From Paenibacillus methanolicus (GTDB lineage: Bacteria > Bacillota > Bacilli > Paenibacillales > Paenibacillaceae): DNA of 64,000 nucleotides. The stretch covers positions 47,399 through 111,398 of the forward strand of contig NZ_VNHS01000016.1 in assembly GCF_008124765.1 (NCBI RefSeq). The letters are read 5' to 3'. Below, piece after piece: positions 60,658 through 64,000 of this stretch. The notes below the pieces were generated by a model. The model had not been told where the DNA came from. It made no database searches and saw only the letters and a program-made list of their open reading frames with translations. Position numbers and translations under genes: made by a program. Every line of letters begins with the position of its first letter. Positions within the stretch are counted from its first letter, which is position 1.

Positions 60658-61779
60658 TTAGTTTTCAAAAACGTTCAGTTCCGTTGTTTTGTCGAACACG
60701 TGAACTTTGTTCATGTCAAGCGCAAGCTTAACCGTCGTTCCTTCTTTCAGACCGGAACGGCCGTCAACGCGAGCGATAACCGTGTCCGTACCCAGACCGT
60801 TCAGGTACAGGTACATTTCGTGACCGAGGTTCTCGGAAACTTCAACGTGAGCGGATACATGCGTGTTCGGCGAAGCTTCCAGGAATACTGGCTCTTCGTG
60901 GATATCTTCCGGACGAACGCCCAGAATGATTTCTTTGCCAATGTAGCCTTTCTCGCGCAGCAATTGTGCTTTGCCTTCTGGAACAACAACGTCTACGCCG
61001 TTCGATTTGAAACGAGTAGCGCCGCCTTGCTCCGTCAGCGTACCGGAGATGAAGTTCATTGTAGGCGATCCGATGAAGCCTGCAACGAAGATGTTAACCG
61101 GATGGTTGTACAGCTCTTCTGGCGAAGCCGCTTGCTGAATGATACCGTCTTTCATAACGACGATGCGATCACCCATTGTCATAGCTTCGATCTGGTCATG
61201 CGTTACGTAGATAACGGTCGTTTCCAGACGTTTAGCCAGTTTGGAGATTTCCGCGCGCATCTGACCGCGAAGTTTCGCGTCCAAGTTGGAAAGCGGCTCA
61301 TCCATCAAGAATACTTGCGGCTCACGAACAATTGCACGGCCGAGGGCGACACGCTGGCGTTGACCGCCGGAAAGCGCTTTAGGTTTACGCTCAAGAAGGT
61401 GTTCAATATCGAGAATTTTAGCGGCTTCACGAACACGTTTGTCGATTTCCGCTTTTTTGAATTTACGAAGTTTAAGGCCGAATGCCATGTTCTGGTACAC
61501 GTTCATGTGCGGGTACAGGGCGTAGGATTGGAATACCATCGCGATGTCGCGGTCTTTCGGCGCTACGTCGTTAACGAGACGGTCGCCAATGAACAATTTA
61601 CCTTCGGAAATCTCCTCAAGACCTGCGATCATACGCAGCGTTGTGGATTTACCGCAGCCGGATGGACCGACAAGAACGAGGAATTCCTTGTCCTTGATAT
61701 CAAGGTTAACGTCTTTAACCGAAGCGTTGTCCGAACCAGCATATTTTTTGTAAATATGTTCTAAGCGTACACCTGCCAT
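60658..61779 (-). CDS. msmX: Multi-sugar ABC transporter ATP-binding protein (MsmX/UgpC)
   Basis: A 373-residue ATPase of the MalK/MsmX/UgpC group. Walker A is VGPSGCGKSTTLRMIAG, the signature is ALSGGQRQRVALGRAI, Walker B is VFLMDEPLSNLDAKLR, the switch is VTHDQIEAM, and a C-terminal OB-like regulatory domain follows. It stands alone, as MsmX does in B. subtilis, where it serves several sugar importers lacking their own ATPase. The importer at 1-5 kb is a likely client. TAGGGGG precedes the ATG, and a hairpin lies just upstream of it. Confidence 0.9.
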   Translation of the reverse strand: MAGVRLEHIYKKYAGSDNASVKDVNLDIKDKEFLVLVGPSGCGKSTTLRMIAGLEEISEGKLFIGDRLVNDVAPKDRDIAMVFQSYALYPHMNVYQNMAFGLKLRKFKKAEIDKRVREAAKILDIEHLLERKPKALSGGQRQRVALGRAIVREPQVFLMDEPLSNLDAKLRGQMRAEISKLAKRLETTVIYVTHDQIEAMTMGDRIVVMKDGIIQQAASPEELYNHPVNIFVAGFIGSPTMNFISGTLTEQGGATRFKSNGVDVVVPEGKAQLLREKGYIGKEIILGVRPEDIHEEPVFLEASPNTHVSAHVEVSENLGHEMYLYLNGLGTDTVIARVDGRSGLKEGTTVKLALDMNKVHVFDKTTELNVFEN

Positions 61780-61796
61780 TTGTATTTCCCCCTAAC

Positions 61797-61824
61797 AGAT
61801 AGTTGTTCTTCACTACAACTATCT
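61797..61824. promoter_or_regulatory. Inverted repeat in msmX leader
   Basis: A perfect 10-bp inverted repeat, agatagttgt/acaactatct, with an 8-base centre, ending a few bases before the ribosome binding site. It may be an operator or a translation-controlling hairpin. Confidence 0.5.
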
Positions 61825-61870
61825 TATCTCACAGGGTCAGATGTGACTATGCACAAACTTTACAAAAATA

Positions 61871-63013
61871 CTAATTCCTTTTCGTCACTTTATACAATAG
61901 CAGCACGATCTTCACCAACACCGCGTCACGGAACTGCCTCACGTCGAGTTCGGTCTCCTGCTTTAGCTTATCGAGGCGGTATAACAGCGTATTACGATGA
62001 ATATATAGCTTCTTCGCCGTCTCGCTTACGTTGCAATCGAGCGAGAAGAACGTTTCCAGCGTCGATAAAATCTCCGGTTCCAAAAACACGTCCGTCCGTT
62101 TGAGCGCCTGCTCCACAAAACGCTGCCGCTGCAACTCCGGGATCGCGCTGAGCAACCACTCCAGTTGAAGCAGCCAAGGCAGATGGATATTCGAACCGAC
62201 ATGAAACGTGCGTCCCAAATGAACGGTTTCTCTAAGCTGCGACGCTGCCGAAACGATATCCTTTGCAGGTTGTATCGGTTGAAGAACGGCCAAGTGGGAC
62301 TCGCCCAGCCACTCGCTTGCCAGCATATCATGCAAGCCGGAAGCAATGGAAGCGAGACTATCTTCCACCGACTCTTCGTCTTCATCTGGCCGATCTTCAT
62401 TCTGGGCTTCTCGAATTAGCGACACCGGACCAAGGATGAGCCACTCCTGATCTTTCAGCGGTATAAGGAGGATATCCTCCGAAAGAAAGCTCCGCAGGAG
62501 CTTCTCTAGATCACCATAGCTGGCTTGTCCAGGTTCAAGCTGGTCCGCGACGAGCAAGAACGGAATCATGGTACTGTAAAGACGGATTCGGCTGATAAGC
62601 CGATCCGGCACCGTCAGCGGCTGATTGCCGTGATCCAACTGATTGGCGATCCAACTGCCTAGTTCCCTCACAACTCGTTCGCCTTCCGGCAACCCCGAAA
62701 ACACATTTTGTTCGGGAGCCTTCAGGTGTTGAAGTGACCAGCCTAACAAGCGAATTTCCGTGTCGCTCATGGTCCCATCGCTTACTTCTATGGCCTGTAC
62801 TTGCTCATCATGAATTGAAATCACGACCTGCAATTCACCCGTTGCAAGCCGAATCCAATCGCCTCGCGTAACGTTGTGGGTAAATTGTACAAATTTATTG
62901 CTAGAGTCTGTGACCGAGACTTGTTCTGCCCAAGCGAGTATCGCAGTTTGGAATTGACGTATCGGCCTTAAAAGGATTTGTTCCAGCTGCCCGATCCAGT
63001 TCGCTTCGCTCAT
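61871..63013 (-). CDS. PucR/CdaR-type transcriptional regulator
   Basis: A 380-residue protein with a long N-terminal sensor-like region of no clear family. The C-terminal PucR-type HTH is at about 315-370 (FFSLDCNVSETAKKLYIHRN, TLLYRLDKLKQETELD). This domain occurs in regulators of purine, sugar-diacid and amino acid use. AGAGG lies six bases before ATG 63013. It is divergent from nothing and lies upstream of msmX on the same strand; its target may be the neighbouring ATPase gene (inference). Confidence 0.8.
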   Translation of the reverse strand: MSEANWIGQLEQILLRPIRQFQTAILAWAEQVSVTDSSNKFVQFTHNVTRGDWIRLATGELQVVISIHDEQVQAIEVSDGTMSDTEIRLLGWSLQHLKAPEQNVFSGLPEGERVVRELGSWIANQLDHGNQPLTVPDRLISRIRLYSTMIPFLLVADQLEPGQASYGDLEKLLRSFLSEDILLIPLKDQEWLILGPVSLIREAQNEDRPDEDEESVEDSLASIASGLHDMLASEWLGESHLAVLQPIQPAKDIVSAASQLRETVHLGRTFHVGSNIHLPWLLQLEWLLSAIPELQRQRFVEQALKRTDVFLEPEILSTLETFFSLDCNVSETAKKLYIHRNTLLYRLDKLKQETELDVRQFRDAVLVKIVLLLYKVTKRN

Positions 63014-63119
63014 CCTCTACCTCTATTCACGAGTATGGTACTCTTTGTTTTTAGGACATTGTACCATACATTGCCATGCAATTCAGGTTGTTACGGGAAT
63101 GGACACATATATAAGAAAA

Positions 63120-63152
63120 TAAAAAAACCTGTGGTCATTGACCACAGGTTGA
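63120..63152 (-). terminator. Terminator of rRNA-tRNA operon
   Basis: Near-perfect arms aacctgtggtca/tgaccacaggtt followed by seven U residues on the minus strand, directly after tRNA-Lys. Confidence 0.85.
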
Positions 63153-63162
63153 ACGTTCGAAA

Positions 63163-63238
63163 TGGTGAGCCATGTAGGACTCGAACCTACGACACCCTGA
63201 TTAAAAGTCAGGTGCTCTACCAACTGAGCTAATGGCTC
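63163..63238 (-). tRNA. tRNA-Lys (TTT)
   Basis: Acceptor GAGCCAT/ATGGCTC plus ACCA. The anticodon loop CTTTTAA gives TTT, and the T loop is TTCGAGT. Last gene of the cluster. Confidence 0.96.
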
Positions 63239-63254
63239 TCATCATGTTAGGAAA

Positions 63255-63340
63255 TGGTGGAGGATGATGGATTCGAACCACCGAACTCGTCAGAGAACAG
63301 ATTTACAGTCTGCTGCGTTTGGCCACTTCGCTAATCCTCC
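63255..63340 (-). tRNA. tRNA-Tyr (GTA)
   Basis: An 86-nt class II tRNA with a long variable arm. Acceptor GGAGGAT/ATCCTCC, anticodon GTA in CTGTAAA, encoded CCA. Confidence 0.95.
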
Positions 63341-63365
63341 ATGCATAACACGAGAGAAAAACAAA

Positions 63366-63441
<76 letters not shown>

Positions 63442-63465
63442 ACATTAAGTATGCAATTATATAAA

Positions 63466-63542
63466 TGGCGGAGCCGACGGGATTCGAACCCGCGGTCTCC
63501 TGCGTGACAGGCAGGCATGTTAGGCCTCTACACCACGGCTCC
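63466..63542 (-). tRNA. tRNA-Asp (GTC)
   Basis: Acceptor GGAGCCG/CGGCTCC, anticodon loop CTGTCAC giving GTC, T loop TTCGAAT, encoded CCA. Confidence 0.95.
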
Positions 63543-63552
63543 GCATTATATA

Positions 63553-63628
63553 TGGTGGAGGTTGACGGGATCGAACCGCCGACCCTCTGCTTGTAAGGCA
63601 GATGCTCTCCCAGCTGAGCTAAACCTCC
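63553..63628 (-). tRNA. tRNA-Val (TAC)
   Basis: Acceptor GGAGGTT/AACCTCC, anticodon loop CTTACAA giving TAC, T loop TTCGATC, encoded CCA. Confidence 0.95.
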
Positions 63629-63634
63629 AAAGTA

Positions 63635-63711
63635 TGGTAGCGGCGGAGGGACTCGAACCCCCGACCCTCCGGGTATGAACCGAATGCTCTAGCCAGCTGA
63701 GCTACGCCGCC
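63635..63711 (-). tRNA. tRNA-Met (CAT), elongator type
   Basis: Acceptor GGCGGCG/CGCCGCT region (last pair G-U/T), anticodon loop TTCATAC giving CAT, T loop TTCGAGT, encoded CCA. The first base pair forms normally, unlike initiator tRNA, so it is read as elongator Met. First tRNA after the 23S gene. Confidence 0.9.
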
Positions 63712-63908
63712 ACATAATCCCTTGCTTGTCCTACATACCGTCAGGGAAAGCGGTATGCACCAGGTGAATAGCGTCGCCAAACGCTATTGTAAGTTCAAAA
63801 GTTTTTCTGAACTTGTCAGAAATCTTTATCCGTTACACCCTGAAAACTGGATACGAAACTCAACACTTTAGCTGTGTTTTGTTTAAGCTCTTGCGAACTT
63901 AAACGTTA
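63712..63908 (-). other. 23S-to-tRNA spacer without 5S
   Basis: About 197 bp. Three hairpins suit RNase processing: gtttaag/cttaaac next to the 23S end, aatagcg/cgctatt, and cataccg/cggtatg. The 5S rRNA hallmarks (CCCAT.CCGAACACG and the paired ends) are not found here, nor between the tRNAs and the terminator. Confidence 0.55.
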
Positions 63909-64000
63909 GGATAAGCCCTCGACCGATTAGTATTCGTCAGCTGCACGCATTGCTGCGCTTCCACCTCGAACCTATCAACCTGGTCGTCTTCCAGGGGTCT
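63909..64000 (-). rRNA. 23S ribosomal RNA, 3' end (partial)
   Basis: The minus strand ends with ACTAATCGGTCGAGGGCTTA followed by TCC, the characteristic Firmicute 23S 3' terminus. The rest of the gene lies beyond the right edge. Confidence 0.9.

Noticed and set aside
63712..63908. 5S rRNA gene
   Set aside because: Searched by eye for paired ends and the conserved CCGAACACG segment; only short processing hairpins are present.

Overview
The window looks like chromosome from a Paenibacillaceae-type Firmicute (Paenibacillus or a close relative). It is GC-rich for a Firmicute. Its core gene order matches the Bacillus/Paenibacillus pattern: rnr-smpB-ssrA, cggR-gapA-pgk-tpiA-gpmI-eno, tRNA-Arg beside clpP, rapZ-yvcK-whiA-HPr, and hprK-lgt-ppaX-yvoF-like followed by a his operon. 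Shine-Dalgarno sites are strong, U-tract terminators are common, and regulatory sites fit the Firmicute regulators CcpA, CggR and CtsR. A family-level placement is inference; no species can be named.

Region 1 (1-13.1 kb) is an accessory carbohydrate locus. A sugar ABC importer (binding protein plus two permeases, no ATPase) and a DUF4832-type secreted protein that runs off the left edge lie on the minus strand. A GH31 glycosidase and a Gfo/Idh/MocA oxidoreductase diverge from them. A second, multidomain DUF4832 protein (FN3 plus carbohydrate-binding modules), a LacI-family repressor and an esterase follow. The shared promoter region carries a 21-bp-period direct repeat, and TTGCGCAA-like sites occur at four promoters, including that of the LacI gene itself, so these genes look like one regulon. 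Matches to the CcpA cre consensus lie at both DUF4832 genes and, with one mismatch, upstream of a PL1 pectate lyase (19-21 kb).

Region 2 (13-28 kb) holds a chemotaxis receptor, topoisomerase III, a SEC-C protein, the pectate lyase, an HNH nuclease divergent from a CHRD protein, and the trans-translation/RNase R cluster. RNase R carries a Gly/Arg-rich tail of about 320 residues. An orphan UgpB-like binding protein that appears to lack a central block lies between rnr and secG.

Region 3 (28.5-47 kb) is core metabolism and control: secG, a TIM-barrel isomerase with a problematic start codon, the glycolytic operon under a recognisable CggR operator, clpP under a CtsR-like box, a Sda-like sporulation checkpoint protein, HPr (with both His15 and Ser46), WhiA, YvcK, RapZ, glucokinase, thioredoxin reductase and a TPR protein with a C-terminal HTH.

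Region 4 (47-64 kb) holds prs, a histidine operon (hisZ-G-D-B-H-F-IE-J) that lacks hisA between hisH and hisF, membrane and cell-surface genes, hprK, the multi-user sugar ATPase MsmX/UgpC, a PucR-type regulator, six tRNA genes and the 3' end of a 23S rRNA with no recognisable 5S gene between them. HPr, HprK, glucokinase, CggR, YvcK, the cre sites and the MsmX-type ATPase together make the window rich in carbon-control functions. The ATPase at 60.7 kb is a reasonable candidate to energise the ATPase-less importer at 1-5 kb.
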